From contig JBGAGO010000005.1 in assembly GCA_044226655.1 (NCBI GenBank), forward strand, positions 124,001 through 188,000: DNA of 64,000 nt, written 5' to 3'. Origin of the DNA: JBEVOS01 sp044226655. GTDB taxonomy: Bacteria; Pseudomonadota; Alphaproteobacteria; Caulobacterales; Aquidulcibacteraceae. Made by a program: the position numbers and the translations under genes. Positions 1 through 8,314 of the stretch are shown one piece after another (the stretch's first letter is position 1; the number at the start of each line of letters is the position of its first letter). The notes below the pieces were generated by a model. It had not been told where the DNA came from, searched no databases, and worked only from the letters and a program-made list of their open reading frames with translations.

Positions 1-150
1 CACGGGCGCGGCCTGCACCGTCTTGGCCAGCCGCAGGCGCAGCTCGCCTTGTTCGACCTCGATTTCCGTTAGGCCTGTTTCGCTCAGGATCGCCGCCAAT
101 TCGCGGACCAGATCAGGCTCGATACCGCCGCCATTCTTTTTTTCGGGCAT
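1..150 (-). CDS. accB: Biotin carboxyl carrier protein of acetyl-CoA carboxylase, N-terminal part
   Basis: Only the first 50 codons lie in the window; the gene runs off the left edge. The start is the ATG read on the minus strand at 148-150. The visible protein begins MPEKKNGGG and continues with a helical segment (ELAAILSETGLTEIEVE) and then LRLRLAK, the usual N-terminal pattern of AccB ahead of its flexible linker and biotinyl domain. AccB carries the biotin of acetyl-CoA carboxylase, the first step of fatty acid synthesis. It lies just downstream of aroQ on the same strand with a 14-base gap, the aroQ-accB-accC order common in bacteria. The biotin attachment site is outside the window, so the call rests on the N-terminus and the context. 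Confidence 0.8.
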   Translation of the reverse strand, partial: MPEKKNGGGIEPDLVRELAAILSETGLTEIEVEQGELRLRLAKTVQAAPV

Positions 151-164
151 GGTCGGTCTCCGGC

Positions 165-617
165 TCACGCGCGTTTCAATTCGGCTGCGGCGGCCTGGAT
201 CGCGAGCTCGTAACCGAGCGGCCCAAGACCGGCGATCACGCCCTTGGCGACGGCGGAGATATAGGACACGTGGCGAAACGCCTCGCGTGCATGCGGGTTG
301 CTCAAATGCACCTCGTAAACTGGGATCGTGATGGCCTTCACGGCGTCGTGCAGGGCCACCGATGTGTGCGTATAGGCGGCGGCGTTTAGTACAACCGCGA
401 CGCCCCTGTCTTGCGCCTCATGCAGCCATTCGACGAGTTCGCCCTCGCGCTGGGTCTGGCGGAAGACGATGGAAAGCCCCAGCGCCTGGGCCTGGGCCGC
501 GCACCGGGCCTCGATCTCGGCCAGGGTCGTGTAGCCGTAAACGGTCGGCTCCCGCTGGCCGAGCAGGTTCAGATTGGGGCCGTTCAGCACGTAGAGCGGC
601 TTTGCGGAGGCGGACAT
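165..617 (-). CDS. aroQ: 3-dehydroquinate dehydratase, type II
   Basis: Dehydrates 3-dehydroquinate to 3-dehydroshikimate in the shikimate pathway, in the cytoplasm as a dodecamer. The 150-residue length is normal for the type II family. The N-terminal signature LNGPNLNLLGQREPTVYG (residues about 11-28) contains the flexible-loop arginine (Arg22) and the catalytic tyrosine (Tyr27). The substrate-binding NAAAYTHTS and the EVHLSNPHARE segment with the catalytic histidine follow. It is the gene upstream of accB and probably shares its transcript. It diverges from thiS, so 618-703 should hold promoters for both directions. Confidence 0.97.
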   Translation of the reverse strand: MSASAKPLYVLNGPNLNLLGQREPTVYGYTTLAEIEARCAAQAQALGLSIVFRQTQREGELVEWLHEAQDRGVAVVLNAAAYTHTSVALHDAVKAITIPVYEVHLSNPHAREAFRHVSYISAVAKGVIAGLGPLGYELAIQAAAAELKRA

Positions 618-703
618 CAGGGTCTCGGAATGGGCCGTTGCGCCGGGGGCGCGAGAGACTTAACTCAAGCCCTCGGGATTGGGCTGGCGCGATAGGACAG
701 CCG

Positions 704-904
704 ATGCGGCTCTGGGTCAATGGCGAAGCGCGCGAGGCGCGAGCGGGGCAAACCCTCCTCGCCCTGCTCGAAAGTTTGGACATAAACCCCCTCAAAGTGG
801 CCGTCGAACGCAACCTCGAAATCGTCCCCAAATCGCTCTTCGCCGAGACCGCCCTGGCGGCCGAAGACCGCCTGGAGATCGTCCAATTCGTCGGGGGCGG
901 TTGA
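704..904 (+). CDS. thiS: Sulfur carrier protein ThiS
   Basis: A 66-residue ubiquitin-like sulfur carrier for the thiazole half of thiamine. It starts MRLWVNGEAREA, has the central LDINPLKVAVERN stretch typical of ThiS, and ends FVGGG. The C-terminal Gly-Gly is the site that is adenylated and converted to thiocarboxylate. The ATG at 704 has an AGGA motif about eight bases upstream. The stop codon overlaps the start of the next ORF (ATGA), which indicates translational coupling. ThiG, the partner that receives the sulfur, follows after one small ORF. Confidence 0.95.
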   Translation: MRLWVNGEAREARAGQTLLALLESLDINPLKVAVERNLEIVPKSLFAETALAAEDRLEIVQFVGGG

Positions 905-1227
905 TGAACCGTGTTCAGCGCTTGCTGCGGCAGCCTCCCGAAGTGTTCCCGCGCGCGCTGATGATGTTCCATCAGGACATCCGCTATGAATTGGAAGCTG
1001 GAGAATCGCTTTCGAGTTTGGCGGGAGCCAATCTGGATCGGCCCGAGACAGCGCTTTTACTGCAATATATTGAAACGCTGCTCGCTGAGCCTCGAATTGA
1101 CGACACCGATTTGCGAGCACTCTTCAATCGCAATTGTAGAGATTGGGGCATCACGAATGGCGCCGCGCGCACGTTCTTCACACAGGTCGCGGCGGACTTG
1201 AAGAAAAGGCTCACCGCAAATGTCTGA
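904..1227 (+). CDS. Small protein of unknown function, CdiI-like (contact-dependent inhibition immunity type)
   Basis: A 107-residue soluble protein read through ATGA overlap with thiS and overlapping the thiG start by eight bases, so it sits in a tightly coupled three-gene operon. It has no signal peptide or membrane segment. The FHQD motif near residue 23, followed by a helical region with LLAE...DDTDLRALFNR, resembles the CdiI_2 group of immunity proteins. That similarity is from memory of the family pattern and is tentative. Its codons are visibly more AT-rich than those of thiS and thiG (for example TTA, ATA, AGA), which suggests later arrival. No toxin gene is next to it. It could instead be an unrecognised thiamine accessory protein. 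Confidence 0.7.
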   Translation: MNRVQRLLRQPPEVFPRALMMFHQDIRYELEAGESLSSLAGANLDRPETALLLQYIETLLAEPRIDDTDLRALFNRNCRDWGITNGAARTFFTQVAADLKKRLTANV

Positions 1228-1996
1228 GCAAGATAAGCTGATCATTGCGGGAAAAGCCTACACCTCCCGGCTCATCGTCGGCACGGGCAAGTATAAGAGC
1301 TACGCCGAGAACGCGCGCGCGGCGGAGGAAGCGGGCGCGGAGATCGTGACGGTGGCGCTGCGTCGCGTGAATGTCGCCGATCCTGGGCAAGACCGGCTGG
1401 TCGATCATCTGGATCAGAAGCGCTTCACCTACCTTCCCAACACGGCTGGCTGCTATACGGCGGATGAAGCGGTGCGCACGCTGCGCCTGGCGCGCGAAGC
1501 GGGCGGCTGGTCGCTCGTGAAGCTCGAAGTGCTGGCCGATCAGAAAACGCTCTATCCCGAAATGGAAGAAACGCTGAAGGCCGCCAAGCTCCTCATCAAA
1601 GAGGGCTTCGAGGTCATGGTCTATTGCAGCGACGATCCCGTCTATGCGCGCAAGCTGGAAGATGTCGGCTGCGCCGCCATCATGCCGCTCGGGTCGCTGA
1701 TCGGCTCGGGTCTCGGCTTACAGAACCCGCTCAACATCCGGCTTATCGTCGAACAAGCCCGTGTGCCCGTCATCGTCGATGCGGGCGTGGGCACGGCGTC
1801 CGATGCGGCCCTCGCCATGGAGCTTGGCTGCGACGGCGTGCTGATGAACACGGCGATCGCCGAGGCCAAAGACCCCATCCGCATGGCGCGCGCGATGAAG
1901 CACGCCGTGATCGCCGGGCGAGAAGCCTATCTGGCGGGCCGGATGCCGAAGAAGCGCTACGCCGATCCGTCGAGCCCGCTCGGCGGCCTGATCTAG
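1220..1996 (+). CDS. thiG: Thiazole synthase
   Basis: Builds the thiazole phosphate of thiamine from 1-deoxyxylulose 5-phosphate, dehydroglycine and the ThiS thiocarboxylate. At 258 residues it is full length. It begins with KLIIAGKAYTSRLIVGTGKY, carries the Schiff-base lysine in SLVKLEVL (near residue 98), the phosphate-binding IMPLGSLIGSG and VDAGVGTASDAA segments, and the C-terminal YLAGRMPKKRYA typical of ThiG. The start overlaps the preceding small ORF by eight bases. Its last four bases overlap the convergent VOC gene. No TPP-riboswitch signature is visible ahead of this operon. Confidence 0.97.
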   Translation: MSEQDKLIIAGKAYTSRLIVGTGKYKSYAENARAAEEAGAEIVTVALRRVNVADPGQDRLVDHLDQKRFTYLPNTAGCYTADEAVRTLRLAREAGGWSLVKLEVLADQKTLYPEMEETLKAAKLLIKEGFEVMVYCSDDPVYARKLEDVGCAAIMPLGSLIGSGLGLQNPLNIRLIVEQARVPVIVDAGVGTASDAALAMELGCDGVLMNTAIAEAKDPIRMARAMKHAVIAGREAYLAGRMPKKRYADPSSPLGGLI

Positions 1997-2367
1997 CGCC
2001 GCGGTTCGAACAGCTCGACCAGATTGCCGGACGGGTCCTCGACGAGCGCTTGGCGCCCGCCATTGCCCTGGATGATGTCGGTGCGCATTTTTGCGCCGGC
2101 GGCGCGCACGGCGCCCACGGTCTCATCGAGATTCGCGCATTCGATCTGAATGCGGTTCCAGCCGCCGGGCGCGGGTATGGCGCCGCTGGAATCGGGCTGA
2201 CCCGCGCCGCCGAAGCCAGGCTTGTTCAGGAACAGGCGCACGCCATCGCGCGACAGCGCCGCGAACATCGGCCCGGGGTGCATGTCCACCGAAAAGCCTA
2301 GCAAGTCCCGGTAGAACGGCACGGCCGCGTCCACATCGTTCACGATGTACCGGATTCCTATGGTCAT
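1993..2367 (-). CDS. VOC-family (glyoxalase/bleomycin resistance-like) protein
   Basis: A 124-residue single vicinal-oxygen-chelate domain protein. It opens with the paired beta-alpha-beta pattern (RYIVNDVDAAVPFYRDLLGF) and ends with the usual ALVEDPSGNLVELFEP strand. The terminal glutamate of LVELFEP sits where these enzymes bind metal. The substrate cannot be told from the sequence; the family includes glyoxalase I, dioxygenases and resistance proteins. It converges on thiG with a four-base overlap and diverges from the tandem hotdog gene. Confidence 0.85.
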   Translation of the reverse strand: MTIGIRYIVNDVDAAVPFYRDLLGFSVDMHPGPMFAALSRDGVRLFLNKPGFGGAGQPDSSGAIPAPGGWNRIQIECANLDETVGAVRAAGAKMRTDIIQGNGGRQALVEDPSGNLVELFEPRR

Positions 2368-2522
2368 CGGCGCCTCCGCCCGGAAAGCGCGCCGCTGCGC
2401 GCTTCCGCGCCTTCTTCCCTAGCAGGGATGACCCCGTCCGCCCATCATCCGCACGCGGGCTTGATCTGACGCCGGGGCGCCTGTCTACTCCATACCGTCT
2501 CCTCGAAACGCTGGTTATCCCC

Positions 2523-3464
2523 ATGATTCGCTTGCACGAGGCAGCTGTCGGTCCCGACGAGATCGACAGCCTCGGCCACATGAATATGCGCTATTACGGC
2601 GCCCGGGCACATGCTGCGACGCTGGCGCTGTTTGCGCGGCTCGGCCTCGACGCGGGCCAGATGGCCGCCGGCGGGCTCACGCTGGTCGCGCAGGATTGCT
2701 TCAATCATTATCTGAAGGAGCAGTTCGCGGGCGCGACGCTCATCGTCGATGGCGGCGTCTGCGATGTGCGCGCCGATGGGCTGTCGCTCTATCTCGAGCT
2801 CATCAATCAGGCGACAGGTGATCGCGCCGCGACCTTCATCACCAAGCCGAAGCTCTATGTCCGCGAAACCCGCGCGCCGGCGCCGATGCCGCGCGCGTTG
2901 CTGGATGCGGCGGAGAAGCTGATCGTCGATGTGCCGCCGCATGGCATGCCACGCTCGATCGATCTGGCTGCGCCGCGCACCGACGCTCGTTACGCCGATG
3001 TCGAGCGCCGCATCGGCAGCACGTCGTTTCCGTTCGGCCGCGGCGACATCGATGTTCCGGCCGACGAGTGCGACGCGTTCGGCTTTCTCAATCTCACCTC
3101 GGCGCAGGACATCATGTTCTCGGCCTTCGCCGCCCGCGCGCGCGCCGCCGGCATGCGCATGGGCCCGCCGATCGAAGCCGGCCCCGATGGGCGCCGCATC
3201 GGCTGGGCCATGCTGGAGAACCGCCAATATCTGGTGGCGACGCCGCGCGTGGGCGATCATGTCACCACGCTGTCTGCGCCCGTGAAGCTCGGCGCCAAGA
3301 CGCAGCAGATGCGGCGCTGGACCTTCAACACGGAAACCGGCGATCTGCTCGCTGTAATCGATGGCGTTTCGCTCGCGCTCGATCTCGATGCGCGCCGCGC
3401 CACCGACATTCCCGATTATATGCGCCAAGAGCTGGAGTCGCAGCTGATGGCCGAGCTGGTCTAG
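2523..3464 (+). CDS. Tandem hotdog-domain (4HBT-type) thioesterase-like protein
   Basis: A 313-residue protein with two hotdog folds. The first domain has DSLGHMNMRYYG near residues 14-25, matching the D-x-x-G-H-x-N-x-x-Y active-site helix of 4-hydroxybenzoyl-CoA thioesterases. The second, from about residue 165, has DAFGFLN at the same place, where the histidine is replaced by phenylalanine. The second copy may therefore serve structure or binding only. Such enzymes hydrolyse acyl-CoA or acyl-ACP thioesters; the substrate here is unknown. I chose the ATG at 2523 because the frame upstream lacks protein-like composition and covers the divergent VOC promoter. It converges on the DsbA-like gene with a four-base overlap. 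Confidence 0.85.
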   Translation: MIRLHEAAVGPDEIDSLGHMNMRYYGARAHAATLALFARLGLDAGQMAAGGLTLVAQDCFNHYLKEQFAGATLIVDGGVCDVRADGLSLYLELINQATGDRAATFITKPKLYVRETRAPAPMPRALLDAAEKLIVDVPPHGMPRSIDLAAPRTDARYADVERRIGSTSFPFGRGDIDVPADECDAFGFLNLTSAQDIMFSAFAARARAAGMRMGPPIEAGPDGRRIGWAMLENRQYLVATPRVGDHVTTLSAPVKLGAKTQQMRRWTFNTETGDLLAVIDGVSLALDLDARRATDIPDYMRQELESQLMAELV

Positions 3465-4165
3465 CTCCGGCTGTCGCGCGCCGCCTCATCGATGCGGCGG
3501 CGCATCGCGCCGGGATCGAAGCCGCTGGCCCATTGCTCGCCGCCGATGAAGAAAGTCGGCGTGCCATTGATGCCGGCCTGGGCGCCCAGATCGTGATTGC
3601 GGTTGATGATTTCGTCGACGCCCGGGTCCGCCATGTCGCGGCGCAGGCGCGCCACATCGATGCCGACGCTCTGCGCGATCGCATCGATCGCCTGTGAGCT
3701 CAGCTCACCGCGGAATTCCATCAGCGCGCGGTGGAAGGGCTGATAGCGGCCTTGCTTGATCGAGGCGATTGCGGCGCGTGAGGCTTCGAGCGAATCCGGC
3801 CCGAGGATCGGGTATTCTTTGAACACGACGCGCACGTCATTGCGCGAGGCCGCCGTCTCGAACACCCAATTCATCGCCGCGTGGCAAAAGGGGCAGCGAT
3901 AATCGAAGAACTCGACGATCGTCACCGGCGCATCGGCGCGTCCGATCACGAAATCATGCGGATCGGTCTGGATCTGCACCAGGCGCTCGGCCGCGCGCCG
4001 CTCCGCGCGCGCCGCCAGCGCCTCGTCGAGCAGGTGCGGATCGTTGACCAAATACTCGCGCACGACGGCGCGCACCTGATCGCGATCCTGGATATTCACC
4101 GGCGCCGAGGCCTGCGAACACGCCGCGAGCGCAAGCGCCAGGAGCCCAGCGAGCCGCTTCATCAC
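3461..4165 (-). CDS. DsbA-family thiol:disulfide oxidoreductase, lipoprotein
   Basis: A 234-residue secreted thioredoxin-fold protein. The N-terminus is a lipoprotein signal (LLALALAACS) that would anchor it in the periplasm by Cys16. A short helical N-terminal region (AVVREYLVNDPHLLDEAL) precedes the thioredoxin core, as in the DsbA_N group of alphaproteobacterial proteins. The active site is CPFC within FFDYRCPFCHAAM, and the cis-proline loop is INGTPTFFIGG. It probably oxidises or reshuffles disulfides in exported proteins. The start overlaps the end of the upstream M48 protease by four bases, so the two are co-expressed. A second Met directly follows the first, so the start may be one codon later. 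Confidence 0.92.
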   Translation of the reverse strand: MMKRLAGLLALALAACSQASAPVNIQDRDQVRAVVREYLVNDPHLLDEALAARAERRAAERLVQIQTDPHDFVIGRADAPVTIVEFFDYRCPFCHAAMNWVFETAASRNDVRVVFKEYPILGPDSLEASRAAIASIKQGRYQPFHRALMEFRGELSSQAIDAIAQSVGIDVARLRRDMADPGVDEIINRNHDLGAQAGINGTPTFFIGGEQWASGFDPGAMRRRIDEAARDSRS

Positions 4166-5553
4166 GAGCGGCCCCGATGCTCTTCCTGCATCTGCGTCTG
4201 GCTATAGGTCACGATATCGGTCGCGCGCTGCCAGGAAGGCTGGCCTTGCGGCAGGATGCGGCGCGCGCGCTCAGCGAAGCTGATGGCGCGGCCAAAATCG
4301 CCGGTGACGTAGGATTGTTCGGCCGAGGCGAGGCGCGCCAAGCCTTCCTCGCCGCGGAAATCATGGGCGGACGCCAGTTCGCGCCAGGCGAAGCCATTGT
4401 CGGGCTCGATCGCCGTCGCGCCGTCGAGCAGGCGGATCGCTTCGGCGGTTGCAGGGCCAGCGCGCGGCTGACCTTGCTCGGTCGCGACCAGCGCGCGCGC
4501 CAGCGCCACCATCAGCAGCGCGTCATTGGGTTTGAGCTGCACCGCGCGCCGGCTTTCCGGCACGGCTTCCGCGGCCCGGCCGTTCTCGAACAGGAGCTGC
4601 GCATAGATTTCGTGGAAATAAGGATTGTTCGGCTCCGCGGTGATCAGCGCCGTAATCTCCGCTGTCGCGCGCGGCACATCGACCGCGCGATAATAGGCGA
4701 AGGCGCGCGCGTAGCGGGCAGGCAGGCTGGTGTCGGACGTGGGATAGCGGCCGAGCGTCTGCGCTTCCGTCATCAGATAGCCGAACACTTTGGCCTGCAC
4801 CATTTGCAGGCGATGAATGTTCTCCGGCGAGTCGACGGCGTGGAAATGCGGAGCCGATTCCACGCGCTCGCGCAGCGCCTGCACGCGGTCTGAGGTGAAT
4901 GGGTGCGTGATCAGATAGGGCGGCGCGCGCCGCATATCGTATTCGTAGCGGCGCAGTTCGCGATTGAAGAAATCGAGCAGTCCTTCGCCTGATTGGCCGG
5001 TGGCTTCGAGATATTCGAGCGCGGCTTGGTCGGCGGAGCTTTCCTGCACCTGCGTGTGGCGCACGAAATTGCCCTGCGCGAACGCCGTCGAACCGCCGAT
5101 CAACGCCGCGCCCGCATCCGGCGCGCCGCCGAGCAGCGCCAGCACGCCGAGGCCGATCGAAATCAGCGCGGGCCCCATGGATTGGCGCATCGCTTCACGC
5201 GAGCGCGCCAAATGGCCGCCGCTGATATGGCCGGTCTCGTGCGCCAGAATCCCGATCAGCTGATTGGGCGATTGCACGGTGGTGATGAGGCCGGTGTGCA
5301 CGAAGATGTTTTCACCGCCCGCCACGAACGCGTTCAGCGAAGGATCGTTGACGATGTAAACGTGGATGTCGTCCGGACGCAGATTGGCCGCTTGCCAGAT
5401 CGGCGTGCAGAAATCGCGCAGCATCGCTTCGATCTCGCTGTCGCGCAGCAGGCCGCCATTCGCGGCGTAGGCGCGCGGCGCCGCGCCAAGAACGGTCAGC
5501 GCGATCGCGAGCATCGCGAGCATGCGACGGGCGAGCGTCTTCAGCGGCCTCAT
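4162..5553 (-). CDS. Periplasmic M48 metalloprotease with TPR repeats (BepA-like)
   Basis: A 463-residue exported zinc protease. The start at 5553 gives a clean signal peptide (MRPLKTLARRM, hydrophobic core, AYA cleavage); an earlier in-frame start 26 codons upstream would spoil it. The zinc site HETGH lies at residues 105-109, and the downstream ESSADQAALEYL supplies the third ligand. The C-terminal third has tetratricopeptide-like helices (PNNPYFHEIYAQLLFENGR; LKPNDALLMVALARAL). E. coli BepA has the same layout and degrades or assists stalled outer-membrane proteins such as LptD, whose maturation needs disulfide exchange. Coupling to a DsbA-like gene fits that idea, which remains inference. 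Confidence 0.93.
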   Translation of the reverse strand: MRPLKTLARRMLAMLAIALTVLGAAPRAYAANGGLLRDSEIEAMLRDFCTPIWQAANLRPDDIHVYIVNDPSLNAFVAGGENIFVHTGLITTVQSPNQLIGILAHETGHISGGHLARSREAMRQSMGPALISIGLGVLALLGGAPDAGAALIGGSTAFAQGNFVRHTQVQESSADQAALEYLEATGQSGEGLLDFFNRELRRYEYDMRRAPPYLITHPFTSDRVQALRERVESAPHFHAVDSPENIHRLQMVQAKVFGYLMTEAQTLGRYPTSDTSLPARYARAFAYYRAVDVPRATAEITALITAEPNNPYFHEIYAQLLFENGRAAEAVPESRRAVQLKPNDALLMVALARALVATEQGQPRAGPATAEAIRLLDGATAIEPDNGFAWRELASAHDFRGEEGLARLASAEQSYVTGDFGRAISFAERARRILPQGQPSWQRATDIVTYSQTQMQEEHRGRS

Positions 5554-5635
5554 GCCGTCTCCATCCAAACGCGTGGTCGCCAACCCTTGACCCGTTTCCG
5601 TAGGCTTTGCGGCGCAAACAAGGCCCCGCAAGCCC

Positions 5636-7903
5636 TTACGCCTTTTTGCCCCAGCGGTTCAGCCGGGAGAAGAACCGGTCGCGGCGCTCCTGATCCGGCT
5701 CATAGGCGGGCATGGTCCAAGCCGGCGCGGGCGCATCGGCCTCTGCGGCGGCGGCCGTTTCCAGCACCGGCTCGGGCGCCGGCGCGACGACGGGCGGCGC
5801 TTCGAGGACCTGAGCGACGGGCTCCGGCGCGAACGCCGGCGGGGCCTCCACGTGAGCGGGAGCGCCGACAATCGGCTCGGGCGCCGCGGGCTCCTCCGGC
5901 CGTTCGAGGCGGCGCAGATAGGCGCCGGCGTCGGTGCCCGCGAAGTCCAGCCATTCGCCGCCATCGACCTCGAACGGGCGCCGGCCGCGGCCACGCCGGC
6001 GGCGCCGGCGGCGGCTGTCATTGGCGCGCTCGGCGGCGGCCTCCCGCGGGGCGGGGACGGGACGATCCTCCGGCTCCTCGGCGGCGACGGCGGCGCCTTC
6101 AGCGCGCGGGCCGTTGCTGCGCCCGCGTCCGCCGCGCCGGCTGCGGCGGCGATTGCCGCCGCGGCGGCGTTCGCTGTCGCCTTCTTCGCCGCCAGCCTCC
6201 TCGGCGCTGGCTTCGATGACCTCTTCTTCTTCCTCCTCCTCGTCGGCGATCAGATCGTCAGCATCGTCCTCGATCGGGGCTGCGATCTCGTGGGCCGGCG
6301 GGCGGAGATCCTCGAAATCGCCGCGCGCTTCGCCGGTGATCTCGATCTCGAAATCGGGCGGCAGAAGGCCGGGCGCTGCCGTGATGCGCAGACGCACGCG
6401 CCGCGCGGATTCCATATCGGCCAGCGTCTGGCGCTTTTCGTTGAGAATGTAGAGCGCGACCTCGCTCGGCGCGCGCGCTTCGATGACGACGCCGCTGTTC
6501 TTCTGGCTCGCCTCGTCGAGCGCGCGCAGCAAGGCCAGCGCGCTCGATTCCACGCTGCGCACCCGGCCCGTGCCGCCGCAATGCGCGCAAATGTGCGAGG
6601 AGCCTTCCAGCACGCCGGTGCGGCGGCGCTGGCGCGAAATTTCCATCAGGCCGAAGCCGGAAATCTTGCCGGCCTGCACGCGCGCACGATCGAAACGCAG
6701 ATTGTCCTTCATGCGCTTTTCGACGATGCGGTCGTTCTTGCTCTCCTCCATGTCGATGAAATCGATCACGATGAGGCCGGCGAGATCGCGCAGACGCATC
6801 TGGCGCGCGGCTTCGTCGGCCGCTTCGCTATTGGTCTTGAGTGCGGTCTGTTCGATGCCGCGTTCGCGCGTGGCGCGCCCGGAGTTCACGTCGATGGCGA
6901 CGAGCGCTTCGGTCTGGTTGATGACGATGTAGCCGCCGCTCTTCAAATGAACGACCGGCGAATAGATCGTGTCGAGCTGTTTCTCGACGCCGAATTTGTT
7001 GAAGATCGGCGTGGGATCGCGCCAATGATGCACGCGCTTGGCGTGGCTCGGCATCAGCATGCGGACGAAATCTTTGGCCTCCTTGTAGGCCGCGTCGCCG
7101 CCGACATGCACTTCGTCGACGTCTTTGTCGTAAAGATCGCGGATCGCGCGCTTCACCAGCGAGCTTTCTTCGTAGATCAGCGCCGGCGCGATGCTCTTCA
7201 GCGTCTCGTCGCGGATCGTCTCCCAGGCGCGCGTCAGATATTCGTAATCGCGCTTGATTTCCGTCTTGGTGCGCTTGGCGCCCGCGGTGCGGATGATGAG
7301 GCCCATGCCTTGGGCGACATCGAGATCCTGCGCGATCTTTTTGAGGCGCTTGCGGTCGGGCGCGCTGGTGATCTTGCGCGAGATGCCGCCGCCACGCCCC
7401 GTATTGGGCATCAGCACGCAATAGCGGCCGGCGAGCGAGAGATAGGTCGTCAGCGCCGCGCCCTTATTGCCGCGCTCTTCCTTGACCACCTGCACCAGCA
7501 TGATCTGCCGGCGCTTGATAACTTCTTGGATTTTGTAGCGGCGCGACAGCACGCGGCGGCGGCGCTCATCCGCCGCAGCTTCATCCTCTTCCTCGTCGTC
7601 CGAGGCTTCGGCTTCGGCCGCCGCAAACTCGGCCTTCAGTGCTTCGCGGTCGGCGAGCGGGATTTGGTAATAGTCGGGATGGATTTCCGAGAAGGCGAGA
7701 AAGCCATGGCGGTTGCCGCCATAGTCCACGAATGCCGCCTGGAGCGAAGGCTCCACGCGGGTGACTTTGGCGAGATAGATATTTCCGCGAAGCTGTTTTT
7801 TGCTCTGTGTCTCGAAATCGAAATCGTCAACGCGCTGGCCGTCCAGCACCACGACCCGGGTCTCCTCGGGGTGGGCTGCGTCGATAAGCATTTTCTTGGG
7901 CAT
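5636..7903 (-). CDS. rne: Ribonuclease E
   Basis: The main mRNA-decay and RNA-processing endonuclease, 755 residues, cytoplasmic. It begins MPKKMLIDAAHPEETRVVV and has an S1 domain that is split by an acidic/arginine-rich insert (residues about 95-115, EASDDEEEDEAAADERRRR), as in other alphaproteobacterial RNase E proteins. The DNase I-like catalytic part carries the magnesium-binding aspartates in VAIDVNSG and GLIVIDFIDM. The zinc-link is CAHCGGTG. The C-terminal half is low-complexity, acidic then arginine-rich then Pro/Ala-rich, the expected degradosome scaffold. It ends with a short basic-aromatic tail (RFFSRLNRWGKKA), plausibly a partner-binding motif. It is preceded by a 411-base untranslated stretch. 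Confidence 0.97.
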   Translation of the reverse strand: MPKKMLIDAAHPEETRVVVLDGQRVDDFDFETQSKKQLRGNIYLAKVTRVEPSLQAAFVDYGGNRHGFLAFSEIHPDYYQIPLADREALKAEFAAAEAEASDDEEEDEAAADERRRRVLSRRYKIQEVIKRRQIMLVQVVKEERGNKGAALTTYLSLAGRYCVLMPNTGRGGGISRKITSAPDRKRLKKIAQDLDVAQGMGLIIRTAGAKRTKTEIKRDYEYLTRAWETIRDETLKSIAPALIYEESSLVKRAIRDLYDKDVDEVHVGGDAAYKEAKDFVRMLMPSHAKRVHHWRDPTPIFNKFGVEKQLDTIYSPVVHLKSGGYIVINQTEALVAIDVNSGRATRERGIEQTALKTNSEAADEAARQMRLRDLAGLIVIDFIDMEESKNDRIVEKRMKDNLRFDRARVQAGKISGFGLMEISRQRRRTGVLEGSSHICAHCGGTGRVRSVESSALALLRALDEASQKNSGVVIEARAPSEVALYILNEKRQTLADMESARRVRLRITAAPGLLPPDFEIEITGEARGDFEDLRPPAHEIAAPIEDDADDLIADEEEEEEEVIEASAEEAGGEEGDSERRRGGNRRRSRRGGRGRSNGPRAEGAAVAAEEPEDRPVPAPREAAAERANDSRRRRRRRGRGRRPFEVDGGEWLDFAGTDAGAYLRRLERPEEPAAPEPIVGAPAHVEAPPAFAPEPVAQVLEAPPVVAPAPEPVLETAAAAEADAPAPAWTMPAYEPDQERRDRFFSRLNRWGKKA

Positions 7904-8314
7904 TCAGGGCTCCGAGCGCGTCGCGGGCGCCGGCATGGGCTGGCCTCGGGCGACGCAAGAGGGGGCGAGCGGGCAGGCCCAAGCGCCCGCGCGTCTGCCC
8001 GCCGCGCTGGGGCGCGGGCGAACGTGACGACGGAAGGCGCGCGAGGGCCATGCCGGACTCCGGTGGGCGCCGCAGATGGGCGCCTGGGCTGATGCTCCCT
8101 GGCTTGGGGCGGGGGCCTAAATCCCTGATGCGGGCCGCGTTTTATCCTGCGGCGCGCGGGGCCGGCCGGGCCGATCCGCGATGGGGGAGCGTGTAGCGCC
8201 GCAAGCCTGATTTGCGCTCAGAACCAGCGGCCGCCACGAGTCAGATTGCACGAAATTCCTAAGAAAAGGAAGCGCGCGCAGCCGCTTTGCCCCCGACAGG
8301 CGTCCTTGGCGCCT
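7904..8314 (-). promoter_or_regulatory. Gene-free stretch ahead of rne: mrcA end, probable rne promoter and leader
   Basis: The only gap longer than 300 bases in the window. Reading on the minus strand, it holds a possible terminator after the PBP1A gene (8261-8287) and then about 350 bases before the rne start. No convincing protein frame is visible. GGGCGCC occurs twice close together (about 8066 and 8079). Long rne leaders mediate feedback on RNase E level in E. coli. A similar role here is inference from position and length, not from a recognised motif. I could not assign -35/-10 boxes with confidence. Confidence 0.45.
8261..8287 (-). terminator. Possible Rho-independent terminator after the PBP1A gene
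   Basis: On the minus strand AAGCG (8287-8283) pairs with CGCTT (8274-8270) across an eight-base loop and is followed at once by CCTTTTCTT (8269-8261). The stem is short, so it may be weak. It lies about 28 bases after the PBP1A stop codon and would separate that gene from rne. Confidence 0.4.

Noticed and set aside
618..703. Possible TPP riboswitch ahead of thiS
   Set aside because: The conserved CUGAGA and ACCUGAUC-type segments are not present in this short gap.
5852..8092. 746-codon open frame opposite rne
   Set aside because: It mirrors the RNase E frame and has no recognisable domain; the rne motifs are unambiguous.
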